This document shows positions 26,375-36,346 of a DNA stretch of 64,000 nt, piece after piece. Every line of letters begins with the position of its first letter. The stretch's first letter is position 1. The notes under the pieces were generated by a model. That model did not search any database. It saw only the letters and a list, made by a program, of their open reading frames with translations, and had not been told where the DNA came from. The position numbers were made by a program, and so were the translations under genes. The DNA is taken from the NCBI GenBank assembly GCA_003148945.1, contig QGGY01000007.1, forward strand, positions 223,475 to 287,474. The letters are read 5' to 3'. This DNA is from Murimonas intestini. Its GTDB lineage: Bacteria; Bacillota; Clostridia; Lachnospirales; Lachnospiraceae.

Positions 26375-29300
26375 CTATTCCTGCCTCTCTTCTGATTTAT
26401 CTGACAGCTTTCTGATAACAGGAGCCTTTAAGATCCCTGCCTTCTTCAGCTGGTATTCGTATGACCATCCCTCACCAGACGTCCGCCAGGCGTTGGGGTC
26501 AAAATAGATTTCCCTCTCATCACAATTATGGACAGCGCCAAATGTATTTACCCTGTTTCCAAATACATAAAACTCTATCACATGAGATTTTTTTTCTGTG
26601 ATATTAAATGTGACCCTGTATGGGGAATATACTATTCTGCCTGCAGTACTGCCATCTACTTTTACGAGAATGAGCGGTGCCCTGAACTTAGATACCTCCG
26701 CCTCATAATATCCCTCATCCAGCTGTATTTCTGTTCTGTATACAAAATTACCTCCGTAGAAAGGCATCCCCTGCCCATCTATTCCCTGCCATGAATATCT
26801 GCTGCGTTTCCTGCGGAGTATGGATGCTGACCCCTGCAGCTCTGCATCAAACTCTCCCAGCAAATAGCAAGGCTCTACGTTTATCTTTCTGCCAAAGCTG
26901 ACCTTCAGCAGCAATTCATGAGTACCCTCAGACAAGTCCGGCAATAAGACACTGCTGATGCAGGGATCCACATAATACCCCGTGATCTTCTTCTCAAGCC
27001 TTTTCCTATCCAGAAAAATTTCTGTATTTTCCGCCGCCTCCAGAGCCAGGCTAATGCCTTTCAACTCATCAGCACATTGGATGATATATTTCAGGCACAG
27101 GATATGCCTTTCTGCTTCTTTATTTTCTACTGTCCATGGCTGTGCCAGAGCTGCCCTGCGCAGCGGGTAACCAAGCTTTTCCCTGAAGATATTGTCTATG
27201 CGCAGGATCTCCTCCGGTCCTCCGGCGCTGTCCGCATCATCATCAAACATATACTCTGCCAGATCCAGCAGAAGCACATTCGGCTCTTCTGATACAATAT
27301 CCACCTTTTCACGGAACAGATTTTTTTCCCAGAGTACCGCCGGCATTTTACTGCCGGAGATGCCCCTGTCCTGCCCTGATATGTCCTGAGTACATACAGC
27401 CTTATCCCCACTTAGCGGAATGAGCAAAAGCAGAAGGCTGTCCTGCTCGTACATCCTTATATTCAGATAAGTAGCCCCATGTCCATGCAGGACATCTGCC
27501 TTATGTTCTGTCCCCGTCAGGGTATCATAGATAACCGCTTTCCACAGGCCTTTAAATCTTATTTCCAGATCATCCGGCAGAATAAGATCCTGGTTTTCCA
27601 GAGCTTTTCCATTAGCCAGAAATACCCAGACTCCTTCTTCCTCCTGTCTGACCTGGCAAAGATACTTTTTCGCACGTTCTCCGTTCCAGTTTTTCTTGTG
27701 ATTTGGTTTCTTCAGGTGTTTCTCGCCAAAATATCTGATATCCAGGAATCTGTACTCTTCAAGTACCTCCATCACTGCACGTTCTGTGAATTCTGCATGC
27801 AGGCACCTCTCTGCCAGATTCTTTGCCTCCCTGCTCTCCTTTGCATCCACCAGCTGTGGAACTTCTCCCAAAAATAAGACCTGCTTTCCCAGGTCAAGAA
27901 AATCCTTTAGCATACGAAGAGTCGTACCCCTGAGCGTCACACATCCGGGAATCAGGATAATATCATAATCCATGGCGCCCAGCCGTCTTCCATCCCAAAG
28001 CTCCGGTATCAGGCCTTCAGATATATAATCGAAATCCAGATTTCCAAACAGCAGCCACTCTGTGATCTGTGTAAATCTGGTTTCCAGCTCTTCCCGTATT
28101 CCCCCTGTCTGGTCATTCGGCCCAAAATACAGCCAGTAGGATTCCACAGGGTGGATAACACCTATTCGCACCACAGGTCTTCCGCTCTTCATAGCTGTAT
28201 TCACTCTGGCAAAATGATCCTCCACCACTGGATACTCTCTGTACCATGGGGACTGGAAACCGATGGCCGCAGGGTAATCCCGCTTAGCTTCCCCTGCCAT
28301 ACTCATCCAGTTCAGATGGTGTACTCTGTTTGTCACACCCAGGGCTGCCTGCCAGTCTCCCTGCAGCTTATGGCGCCTGAAGTCAAAATCCCAGTTTGTC
28401 ACCCCGTACAGCTCGCTGATGACTCCTTCTCTTCCATATTGATGGCAAATACTCTGTGCCTGCTTGGCCGTCGTATACTCCCTGGCATCACATAGCATGT
28501 CGATCCCGGGCAATGTAAAGCCGCTGAGGCTTCGCATCACTTCGCCCAGTGCTTTTGTCTGTGACTGAAGCGCTGGTTCCTCCATCATATGTCCGCCCAG
28601 ACTGATCCTGTGCTCCCTGCACCATTTCCCTGCCTGTCTGCCATATGCCTGTGAAAATCTCTGTGTCACGTGGTCGTGGTACCAGTACCTGTACCGGGAT
28701 ACTTGATTTCCTGCCAGCTCCCAGAGCAGCTCCGGTACATGCTCCAGAATATCCGCCCCGTATTCCTGTGCGAAGGTCTCTTTAAAATCTCCTGTCCAGG
28801 GCAGCATCACTTCTTCCAGTCCTTTTGCCCTGCCAAGAGTCCCTTTCGGTATTAATTGGGGTTCATCTGTAAAAATAGAGGGGACGGTGACTCCGAATTC
28901 ATCACCCAGGGCTTCATAATATTTTTCATACGTTGTTTCCAGAAAGCAGGCGATAGCTTTCTCATTCAATGCATCTACATATGCCTGATCATTAAACCAG
29001 GGACTGTCGTAAGCTGTCTCCACATATACGTACCAGAGCCTGTATCCCTCTTTTTCAGCTTCATTTTCACAGCATCTGATGTAATCCTCAAGTCTTCCTT
29101 CACTGTCCAGCTTCACCTGGTATGCTGACAGAAACATTCCATTCCCCTGAGGAGAAAAGGCTGCCCTTGAATCAAATTCAGGTTTTTTATACTGCTTGGT
29201 GCCCTGACGGTAAGGTGTGATAAGAAGAGCCTTGCAGCGGTACTCTTTGTTCTTTGTCACCATTCCTCCCGCATAACCTGAAGGCCACCGGTCCTCATCA

Positions 29301-29602
29301 TACAGGCCGCAGAAAAGTCCCTTCTCCTTTGCAAGCATGGCACTTTTCTTTACGCAGTCCATAAATTCTTCCCCCAGGTAAGGGGTGTCCAGACCTACGC
29401 GGGTGTGGATATAAAATCCTCCCATGCCCATATCCCGGAATTGCTCGATCTGCCATTCCAGATCTTCTTTTTTAAGCCTGGTATTCCAAGCCCAGAAAGG
29501 CATGCCCCGGTGTCTGGCAGACGGTTTTCTAAACTCTTCTATTGAGAAGGAGGATGCCTGTTTACGGCCATCCTCCTTCTTAAGTTCTAATTCTCTGTTC
29601 AT
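26375..29602 (-). CDS. GH106-like glycoside hydrolase (possible alpha-L-rhamnosidase)
   Basis: 1075 residues with no signal peptide. The N-terminus (MPFWAWNTRLKKEDLEWQI, then GGFYIHTR) and SIFTDEPQ are typical of large GH106-type and related barrel enzymes. A mid part (PVVRIGVIHPVESYW) resembles a beta-galactosidase-trimerisation-like or amidotransferase-like domain. The C-terminus has jelly-roll carbohydrate-binding features. The enzyme is intracellular and would act on imported oligosaccharides. GGGAGG lies five bases before the ATG. Rhamnose as the sugar is the family default, not shown here; I am confident of a glycoside hydrolase and less of GH106. Confidence 0.75.
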   Translation of the reverse strand: MNRELELKKEDGRKQASSFSIEEFRKPSARHRGMPFWAWNTRLKKEDLEWQIEQFRDMGMGGFYIHTRVGLDTPYLGEEFMDCVKKSAMLAKEKGLFCGLYDEDRWPSGYAGGMVTKNKEYRCKALLITPYRQGTKQYKKPEFDSRAAFSPQGNGMFLSAYQVKLDSEGRLEDYIRCCENEAEKEGYRLWYVYVETAYDSPWFNDQAYVDALNEKAIACFLETTYEKYYEALGDEFGVTVPSIFTDEPQLIPKGTLGRAKGLEEVMLPWTGDFKETFAQEYGADILEHVPELLWELAGNQVSRYRYWYHDHVTQRFSQAYGRQAGKWCREHRISLGGHMMEEPALQSQTKALGEVMRSLSGFTLPGIDMLCDAREYTTAKQAQSICHQYGREGVISELYGVTNWDFDFRRHKLQGDWQAALGVTNRVHHLNWMSMAGEAKRDYPAAIGFQSPWYREYPVVEDHFARVNTAMKSGRPVVRIGVIHPVESYWLYFGPNDQTGGIREELETRFTQITEWLLFGNLDFDYISEGLIPELWDGRRLGAMDYDIILIPGCVTLRGTTLRMLKDFLDLGKQVLFLGEVPQLVDAKESREAKNLAERCLHAEFTERAVMEVLEEYRFLDIRYFGEKHLKKPNHKKNWNGERAKKYLCQVRQEEEGVWVFLANGKALENQDLILPDDLEIRFKGLWKAVIYDTLTGTEHKADVLHGHGATYLNIRMYEQDSLLLLLIPLSGDKAVCTQDISGQDRGISGSKMPAVLWEKNLFREKVDIVSEEPNVLLLDLAEYMFDDDADSAGGPEEILRIDNIFREKLGYPLRRAALAQPWTVENKEAERHILCLKYIIQCADELKGISLALEAAENTEIFLDRKRLEKKITGYYVDPCISSVLLPDLSEGTHELLLKVSFGRKINVEPCYLLGEFDAELQGSASILRRKRSRYSWQGIDGQGMPFYGGNFVYRTEIQLDEGYYEAEVSKFRAPLILVKVDGSTAGRIVYSPYRVTFNITEKKSHVIEFYVFGNRVNTFGAVHNCDEREIYFDPNAWRTSGEGWSYEYQLKKAGILKAPVIRKLSDKSEERQE

Positions 29603-29620
29603 ATATTCCTCCCTGTAAGA

Positions 29621-30472
29621 TCAGCCTTTTACGGCACCTTCCGTGATGGAACGCACAAAGGTCTTCTGCGCTGCCAGATATATAATTACAAATACCATTG
29701 CCCCCACAGTCAGTGCAGCCAGCACAGGTGTATATCCAAGCGTTGATATCTTGTCCTTCAGGATCGCAATGCCCACGGAAAGAGTATACTTTGAAGTGTC
29801 ACTTATGGACACCAGTGCCCACATATATTCATTCCAGGCGCTCATCCCTCCCAGTATAGCCAGAGTGACCATCATTGGCTTTACAAGAGGCACCATTATG
29901 CTCAGCAGTATCCTTGGGGTGGAACAGCCGTCTATCTTGGCCGCTTCAATAATCTCATTCGGGATGCCATCCATATAATTCTTCAGCAGGATCAGTCCCA
30001 GAGGGGCAAAACCCTGAAAATATGGAAATACAATAGCCGCCAGTGTATTTTGTATATTCAGGTTAATTACCTGAAGGTACATAGGCAAAAGTATGATCGG
30101 CGTCGGGATCAGCATATTGATAAGTATCATATAAAATATCACATTTTTAAACTTCATCTTCAGTTTAGAAAAAGCAAATGCTGCAAGAGTGATAAATACG
30201 ATCTCCACTACAAGTGTAGCACCTGTATTGATGACAGTATTTTTCAGGTAGACTGCCAGGTTCCCTTTAGTAAACGCCGTAATGTAATTATCCAGATGGA
30301 GGGAGGACGGCAGTGACCAGATGCTGCTCAAAAATTCCGGCTCAGTTTTAAATGACTGCAGCACCACCCAGATAAGGGGATATAATGAAATAAGTGCATA
30401 CAGAAGTACAATGATGAATACAAAAACAGATACATTCTTACTTCTGCCTTTTTCTTTTTTCTGTCTATGCAT
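29621..30472 (-). CDS. Sugar ABC transporter permease (MalG type)
   Basis: 283 residues with six membrane segments. The EAA loop is IIEAAKIDGCSTPRILLSIMVPL, and the end SITEGAVKG is typical. Its ATG overlaps the end of the MalF-like permease gene by eight bases (ATGCATAG), so the two are coupled. It forms an importer with the genes at 30465-31379 and 31456-32859. No ATPase is encoded nearby. Confidence 0.93.
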   Translation of the reverse strand: MHRQKKEKGRSKNVSVFVFIIVLLYALISLYPLIWVVLQSFKTEPEFLSSIWSLPSSLHLDNYITAFTKGNLAVYLKNTVINTGATLVVEIVFITLAAFAFSKLKMKFKNVIFYMILINMLIPTPIILLPMYLQVINLNIQNTLAAIVFPYFQGFAPLGLILLKNYMDGIPNEIIEAAKIDGCSTPRILLSIMVPLVKPMMVTLAILGGMSAWNEYMWALVSISDTSKYTLSVGIAILKDKISTLGYTPVLAALTVGAMVFVIIYLAAQKTFVRSITEGAVKG

Positions 30473-31379
30473 TCTCCCCGCCTCCTCTTCTTCCCTTGGC
30501 CACCTGAAGCAGAACAGTAAGCCCTATCATGACCACCATCATAATAATGGAGGCTGAGGTTGCAGCCCCAAACTGCTGTGAGACAAATGCCTTTGAGTAT
30601 ACATACGAAGTCATGACATCTGAAGCCCCGCCGGGTCCTCCTTTTGTCATAACCCATATAAGGTCAAATGCTCTTAAGTCATTTGTGACAGTAAGGATAG
30701 CAAGCGTCATAAATGTAGGCTTCATATGCGGAATAATAATGTAGCGCAGCTTCTGCCACTGGTTTGCACCATCGATGTCCGCAGCTTCCAGATAGTCCTT
30801 TGACAGATTCATGATATTTGCGTAACAGATCAGCATATTAAAGGGTATGGTGCGCCATATCCAGGTGATGATGATAGATGGCAGAGATGTGGACTTCTGG
30901 GACAGCCACGCCTGCGCCAGGCTTTCCAGCCCGACTGCTTTGAGCAGCTGGTTCAGCGGACCGATCGTGGGATCATACAGTATCTTCCAGATACATCCCA
31001 CCACTACCATAGAGATCAGGTAAGGGATAAAAAGAGATGTATTAAAAAACCGTTTAAACCTGATTCCCCTGAACATCACATAAGCCAGCAGAAAACCAAT
31101 GATTATAGATATAACAAGGTCACATCCGATCAGCTCAAAGGTATGTAGGAATGCCTCATAAAAATGTTTATCCTTCAATACTGTCACATAATTGTCAAGC
31201 CCGATAAATTTTGTAAGTGCCCCGTAGCCTTTATATTTATATAAGCTGATTCTGAATGCATTAAAGAACGGGATATACAAAAAAATGATCAGCGTGGCTA
31301 TGGTAGGCAGTACCAGCAGGTAACCTGGTATACTTTCCTTTAAATCTTTTAATAACGAATTTTTTGTTTTATGTTTCAA
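30465..31379 (-). CDS. Sugar ABC transporter permease (MalF type)
   Basis: 304 residues. The N-terminal segment LLVLPTIATLIIFLYIPFFNAFRISLY and the EAA loop YLEAADIDGANQWQKLRYIIIP identify the subunit; MTKGGPGGASDVMTSYVY is another family signature. The start is a TTG at 31379 with GGAGG eight bases upstream, and there is no nearby in-frame ATG. It overlaps the MalG-type gene by eight bases. Confidence 0.92.
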   Translation of the reverse strand: MKHKTKNSLLKDLKESIPGYLLVLPTIATLIIFLYIPFFNAFRISLYKYKGYGALTKFIGLDNYVTVLKDKHFYEAFLHTFELIGCDLVISIIIGFLLAYVMFRGIRFKRFFNTSLFIPYLISMVVVGCIWKILYDPTIGPLNQLLKAVGLESLAQAWLSQKSTSLPSIIITWIWRTIPFNMLICYANIMNLSKDYLEAADIDGANQWQKLRYIIIPHMKPTFMTLAILTVTNDLRAFDLIWVMTKGGPGGASDVMTSYVYSKAFVSQQFGAATSASIIMMVVMIGLTVLLQVAKGRRGGGENA

Positions 31380-31455
31380 TTTCTTTTCCTCCGTTGCTTT
31401 TCAGATGCGGCCGGACAGCTGCTGCCCGGCCCAGCCAGGGCAGCAGCTTCATCCC

Positions 31456-32859
31456 TTACAGATCTTCCAGGTAGGAATCATACATTTCCTGCAGCCGGCT
31501 GCATACATCTTCCAGACTGATATCTCCCAGAAGGTAATTTGGCAGCAGGTCATCCCTGAACTGGCTGCTTATCTCAGTGCTGGCGTTTGTCGGAACAAAT
31601 ACATCCGGGCAGAAGCCGCCGTCCGCCGCTTTTGCATACCCTGCCAGTATCTGGTTCAGCTCTTCTCCCTTGTCCACTCCCTCAAGCCCGGAGTTAGAAT
31701 ATTTCAAAGTTTCTGCAGTCTCAAAATTTGTCCTGGAGGTCAGATATTTCAGGAAGCGGACAGCTGCCTCCGGCTCCTTTGTATCGGCGCTCACTGCAAA
31801 GATATTGCTGGAACCGCCCAAAGATCTGGATGGAAGCCCTGCAGCTCCTGGAAGAGCAAATGTAGCCAGCTCCATTGTCTCCGGTGCATTATCCATAATA
31901 TATGAGATCTTATCCGGTGCGATCAGTACCTGTGCCAGCTCTCCCTGAAGGAACATCTGGGCTGTTGTATCAATGTCAGCTGTAAAATAATTCTCTGCCA
32001 GATATCCTTCATCCCACATCTCTTTAAACTGGCTCAGTCCTTTCTTTACAGATTCAGCTTCAAAGGTCATGCCTTTATCCGCAAAGCTAAGTCCCTGTAC
32101 TTCAATCTCATCACGGCAGTACTGGTCCCACAGAAGCCTTGGGATCCAGTCGGCACAGACATTGCTCTGTACTGTCAGAGGCGTATAGCCTGCGTCCTTC
32201 ACGGCTTTGCAGTTATCCATAAATGCGTCCCACGTCTCCGGCTCAGAAAGTCCCAGATCATCGTATATCTTTTTATCATACATAACTGCCACTGTAGTCA
32301 TTGTAAACGGCACTCCGTAATCGTATGATTCCATCTCCCCGCATCCGCTCAGAGCAATATTTTCAAAATTAGTCAGAAGGTTCGGAATAAAAGTATCCTT
32401 CCACGCCTTGTCACCTTCATAGGAGTTGGATGCCATGGCATCTGACAGGTCCATCAGCAGTCCCTCCTTGATCTGGTCACAATAATATCCTGTCTGGGTC
32501 CAAAATACATCCGGCAGTTCATTGGCAGATGCCAGCGCTGCGAATTTAGCTGAATAATTTCCTGAATCCACATATTCAAATTCTACAGTAATGTCAGGAT
32601 TGGCATCCATAAATTCCTGCATCATCTCTTCATCTACGATCTGCATGGCAGAAAGTACCCTGATCGATGCCTTTTCTCCTCCCGCATCCGCTGTCACCTT
32701 ATCAGCGGAAATATTTTCTTTTGCAGCTGTCTCTTGTGTGTTTCCTGCTTTCTCTTCTGCGGGTGCCGCTTCTGTGCTGTCTGCGGATGAGCTGCAGCCT
32801 GCCATTGCAGACACAGTCATTGTTAAACCAAGCATTAATGTTAAAATCCTTTTTTTCAT
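31456..32859 (-). CDS. Extracellular sugar-binding lipoprotein
   Basis: 467 residues. A lipoprotein signal with lipobox AMAGC near residues 18-22 is followed by a Ser/Thr/Ala/Glu-rich linker and a family 1 solute-binding fold (PDVFWTQTGYY; VPFTMTTVAVMYDKKIYDDLGL; RFLKYLTS). First gene of the minus-strand importer/GH106-like/dehydrogenase operon, divergent from a YesM/YesN pair that probably senses the same saccharide. GGAGG lies six bases before the ATG. Confidence 0.93.
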   Translation of the reverse strand: MKKRILTLMLGLTMTVSAMAGCSSSADSTEAAPAEEKAGNTQETAAKENISADKVTADAGGEKASIRVLSAMQIVDEEMMQEFMDANPDITVEFEYVDSGNYSAKFAALASANELPDVFWTQTGYYCDQIKEGLLMDLSDAMASNSYEGDKAWKDTFIPNLLTNFENIALSGCGEMESYDYGVPFTMTTVAVMYDKKIYDDLGLSEPETWDAFMDNCKAVKDAGYTPLTVQSNVCADWIPRLLWDQYCRDEIEVQGLSFADKGMTFEAESVKKGLSQFKEMWDEGYLAENYFTADIDTTAQMFLQGELAQVLIAPDKISYIMDNAPETMELATFALPGAAGLPSRSLGGSSNIFAVSADTKEPEAAVRFLKYLTSRTNFETAETLKYSNSGLEGVDKGEELNQILAGYAKAADGGFCPDVFVPTNASTEISSQFRDDLLPNYLLGDISLEDVCSRLQEMYDSYLEDL

Positions 32860-32921
32860 GTTGTTCCTCCCAATTCTTGTGTTTTCTTATTTGTTTTACA
32901 GTCTTTCCTGTTGGTGATTTC

Positions 32922-32972
32922 ATTATAGCAAAGTCCCGGTATACTTTTCAGAGGACGTGTGGTATACTTTTC
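32922..32972 (-). promoter_or_regulatory. Promoter and direct-repeat operator of the binding-protein operon
   Basis: Minus strand: a perfect TATAAT with TGC before it (32927-32922, extended -10) has only a poor -35 (TGAAAA, 32950-32945). GAAAAGTATACC occurs at 32949-32938, over that -35, and again at 32972-32961, 23 bases apart. This is the layout of a promoter activated by an AraC-type regulator. On the plus strand each repeat contains TATACT, which could instead serve as a -10 for the kinase gene. Confidence 0.55.
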
Positions 32973-33000
32973 TTAGATTTTTAGACAGGAGATTACCTTC

Positions 33001-34746
33001 ATGAAGCTGCGCAGTAAATTCTTTATCATATTCTTTCTGATTGCCGCAGTCCCCATATTATTAATATCATCTGTGGCTTATTACCGTTACTACACAACAA
33101 CCCAGAACCAGATGGATGAGTATTCCGCAAACATCTTCGGCAAGGCAGTCCAGCAGACAAACGATGCTCTGGAGGATGTCAGGCGTGCTGCAGATTTATT
33201 TACCTTTTATTCGAATGGAAATAATTCCCTGATTCAGAATCTGAAGCCTTATGCAGGTGAGGACGCCGACACTTCCCCCCTTGCCATCTACCAGACTAAG
33301 CAGAATATGAAATATCTCTGCTCCAATATCCTGAATACATATGATTTTATATATGGTCTGTATATCTTCACACCCAGCGGCGTGACTTTTAATTATGACG
33401 GAAACTCTAGATCAAAGCTCCTGTACCAATATGATCCTGCAGAAGAGGACTGGTTCCAGGAAGCCTTTGCCTTAAAAGGCCAGCTGTATATCAGCAATAT
33501 TTCCTCTCATGATACAATGTTTACAGGGGGAGATGATTCCGTGTTTTTCGCTAAATACCTCTATGATATCTATTCCCACAAATATCTGGGTGTACTGTTA
33601 ATGAACTGCTCCCCTGAAATATTTGATCTGAGCAATCTCAATGCACTGCCGGACATCGTAACCTTTGAACTGAAAAATACAGATACACAGGATACCGTAT
33701 ACATCAGTAATACAGATAACGGGCAGGGAGACTTTTTAAAGCATAGCACGCAGACAATGTCTGCCGGCATCCGTGATTCTTCTCTGGAGCTTACAGCAGC
33801 CATTAACTACGACCGCCTCTCAAGAGAATTCAACCTGACCGGGCTGATACTGATCGCCCTGGCCCTGACGAGCCTCCTGATCTCCCTGGTTCTGGCTTAT
33901 GTGCTGTCTCATTACCTGACCCAGCCGATCATTCATCTGAGCCATATCATGTCAAGACAGGAGGGCAGTGGTCTGATTCCCGCCCACGAGTATCCCGACC
34001 GTACTGATGAGGTAGGCACTCTGTATAATGAATACAATAATATGGCCGAGAAACTGAATACCTACATAAAAAATGAGTACCAGAACAAACTGATCACCCT
34101 GGACGCGCAGATGAAGTCTCTGGAGGCCCGGATCAATTCTCACTTTTTATTTAATACCCTGGCTTCTATCAGCAGTATTGCTGAGATAGACGGAAGTGAA
34201 CGTCTCTCAACTATGTCTATATCACTTGGCAATATGTTCCGCTATGCCATTAAGACAAAAAGCGAGCTTGTCACGATCCGGGATGAGCTGAACCATGTAA
34301 ACGACTATATTATGATCCAGTCCATCCGCTTTGACAATGCATTCCGTTTCACGGTTAACCTGCCTGAATCCATGATGTCACTGAATGTCCTGAAGCTTAT
34401 CCTTCAGCCGCTTGTGGAAAACGCTATCATCCACGGCCTGCAAAACTGCCAGGTGGGAAGTCTGATAGAAATAACAGGTTCACTGAAGCCGCCCTTTATC
34501 CTGCTCACCGTAGCTGACGATGGACAGGGCATGACAGACAGACAGCTGGATGCTCTTCTGAGTTCTCTGAAGGAGGAAGCTGCATTCACCGAGCTGGGAC
34601 ACCGGAGCAACAGCGGGATCGGTATCAAAAATATAGACAGCCGTATCCGCCTCTATTATGGGGACAACTATGGTCTCTCTATAGACAGCAGTCCCGGGCA
34701 TGGCACATCGATCACTATAAAATTACCTATTCTGGAGGGAAAATAA
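33001..34746 (+). CDS. YesM-type sensor histidine kinase
   Basis: 581 residues. A first membrane segment (FFIIFFLIAAVPILLISSVAYY) and a second near 280-300 (LTGLILIALALTSLLISLVLAYV) enclose a dCache-like external sensor. HAMP follows, then a His_kinase domain with the phospho-His in NSHFLFNTLASI, N-box LVENAIIHG, and DDGQGM. Family members usually read NPHFLYNTL. It is adjacent to a YesN-type regulator, whose ATG follows its stop directly. AGGAG lies nine bases before the ATG. It is divergent from the importer operon at 25358-32859, which it presumably controls. Confidence 0.93.
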   Translation: MKLRSKFFIIFFLIAAVPILLISSVAYYRYYTTTQNQMDEYSANIFGKAVQQTNDALEDVRRAADLFTFYSNGNNSLIQNLKPYAGEDADTSPLAIYQTKQNMKYLCSNILNTYDFIYGLYIFTPSGVTFNYDGNSRSKLLYQYDPAEEDWFQEAFALKGQLYISNISSHDTMFTGGDDSVFFAKYLYDIYSHKYLGVLLMNCSPEIFDLSNLNALPDIVTFELKNTDTQDTVYISNTDNGQGDFLKHSTQTMSAGIRDSSLELTAAINYDRLSREFNLTGLILIALALTSLLISLVLAYVLSHYLTQPIIHLSHIMSRQEGSGLIPAHEYPDRTDEVGTLYNEYNNMAEKLNTYIKNEYQNKLITLDAQMKSLEARINSHFLFNTLASISSIAEIDGSERLSTMSISLGNMFRYAIKTKSELVTIRDELNHVNDYIMIQSIRFDNAFRFTVNLPESMMSLNVLKLILQPLVENAIIHGLQNCQVGSLIEITGSLKPPFILLTVADDGQGMTDRQLDALLSSLKEEAAFTELGHRSNSGIGIKNIDSRIRLYYGDNYGLSIDSSPGHGTSITIKLPILEGK

Positions 34747-36297
34747 ATGTTCCGATATATTATTGTAGATGATGAATCAGTCATCCGCTCCGGTATCAAA
34801 AAAATGCTGGAGCCTCTGTCCGGCAAGCTCTCCTGCTGCGGGGAGGCTGCCAATGGCCGGGACGCTGTCAGCCTGATAGAGTCTTCCATGCCTGATATAG
34901 CCATCATTGACATGCAGATGCCCATCATGTCCGGTTCTCAGCTGCTCCCCTACCTCACTGCACATTATCCTGACCTGCAGCTTATCGTCATCAGCGGCTA
35001 CAAAGATTTTGACTACATCAAGACTGCCATGTCCGCCAATGCCATTGACTATGTTCTTAAACCCTTTTCCAGAAAACAAATGCAGGAGACAGTGCAAAAG
35101 GCGATGGAACGTCTAAATAGTGCCGCAACTATAAATATGCAGATCTCCAGCAGCGAAAAAGCAAAGGAACAGGCTTACTATGAATATGATCTCCAGATGC
35201 TCCGGAACCTTGTCCTTGGAAATCCCGTGGACTCAGTGGAAATCACATCTTCCCAGCTGGGATTTCTAAATGCTCAGGAAGGGCTATTCCTGATAACCTT
35301 CAACGCCACTAATCCTCTTGACGGAGCAGCCGTCCAGGCTTATCTGGATGACTCAGGCTTTCACGAGATCGCTCTGTACCTGGCACACCTGAATAACCTG
35401 TACCAGGGTTTTGTCCTCCTGTCAGTCCCCGGCCCCAGTATTCCCAGAAGCCGTGAACTTTGCTGCCAGATCATGCAGGGGCTCTCCGCCCTCTTAAATG
35501 ATAATAAGGTCTATGTCCGGTTCGGCATCAGCGGCATGCACAGCTGTCTGGACCAGCTTCCCGCAGCCTACGATGAGACTTGTACCGCACTGAATACCCA
35601 GCCTCTCTATGACAGCCAGCAATATTATTTTTTCTATACAGGAGAAAAGGATTTCCAGGAGATTGCCTGGGAGAAAAAAGATGAATTTCTGTTCCGCCTT
35701 GAATCAGGAATGAACGTGCAGGTGAGGGAGCTTTTGTATGACTTAAGCCGCTGCTGTCTTTCCGCACAGTCACTGACACTTGGCGATGTTAAATACTATC
35801 TGTACAGCCTGACTAACCAATGCTGGCCAATTATGAATTATTATTCCAAGCAGTTTAAGCCCTCCATCAGCATGCAGAATATTGTAAAAAGCATATTCAG
35901 CCTGGATGAACTGATAGAATACTATCAGAACTTCTTTACTAATCTGACCACAGCCTTAAATAATAATAATGTATATGCAGTGGATGATGTAATTGAAAAA
36001 GCCAGAATTTATATAGAAAGAAATTACCAGAAAAATCTTACCACAGAGCTGATGTCCTGCTATTTTTATCTGAATCCTGATTATTTCAGCCACCTGTTCC
36101 GCAAAAGAACAGGCCAGAAATTCGTGGATTATGTAAACTCTGTCAGGATAGAAAAATCTAAAGAAATGCTGTCTGCAACGGACCGCAAGATGTACCAGAT
36201 TGCAAAATCTGTGGGATATGATAATGTAAAATACTTTTTCAGAGTATTCAAGAAAAAGGAAGGCATGACGCCTGAACAGTACAGGCTGAGATCCTGA
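34747..36297 (+). CDS. YesN-type response regulator with AraC output
   Basis: 516 residues. The receiver has phospho-Asp in IAIIDMQMPIMSG and Lys in YVLKPFS. A middle region of 280 residues of unclear fold follows, then a C-terminal AraC HTH (TELMSCYFYLNPDYFSHLFRKRTG; YQIAKSVGYDNVKYFFRVFKK). The gene starts immediately after the kinase stop (TAAATG) behind GGAGGG. Its sites are probably the direct repeats at 32938-32972. A 13-bp inverted repeat spans its stop codon. Confidence 0.93.
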   Translation: MFRYIIVDDESVIRSGIKKMLEPLSGKLSCCGEAANGRDAVSLIESSMPDIAIIDMQMPIMSGSQLLPYLTAHYPDLQLIVISGYKDFDYIKTAMSANAIDYVLKPFSRKQMQETVQKAMERLNSAATINMQISSSEKAKEQAYYEYDLQMLRNLVLGNPVDSVEITSSQLGFLNAQEGLFLITFNATNPLDGAAVQAYLDDSGFHEIALYLAHLNNLYQGFVLLSVPGPSIPRSRELCCQIMQGLSALLNDNKVYVRFGISGMHSCLDQLPAAYDETCTALNTQPLYDSQQYYFFYTGEKDFQEIAWEKKDEFLFRLESGMNVQVRELLYDLSRCCLSAQSLTLGDVKYYLYSLTNQCWPIMNYYSKQFKPSISMQNIVKSIFSLDELIEYYQNFFTNLTTALNNNNVYAVDDVIEKARIYIERNYQKNLTTELMSCYFYLNPDYFSHLFRKRTGQKFVDYVNSVRIEKSKEMLSATDRKMYQIAKSVGYDNVKYFFRVFKKKEGMTPEQYRLRS

Positions 36298-36310
36298 CCT
36301 GTACTGTTCA
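36273..36310. repeat. Inverted repeat over the response regulator stop codon
   Basis: TGAACAGTACAGG at 36273-36285 pairs perfectly with 36298-36310. The stem encloses the last codons and the TGA. There is no T-run on either strand, so it is not a standard terminator; an mRNA 3'-end stabiliser is possible. Confidence 0.6.
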
Positions 36311-36346
36311 AAATAGTGTGCCATTCCCGCCGCTGTCTCCTTCTGA

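Noticed and set aside
32938-32972. TATACT in both repeats taken as plus-strand -10 boxes
   Set aside because: Neither has a recognisable -35 at 16-18 bases; kept only as an alternative in the operator entry.
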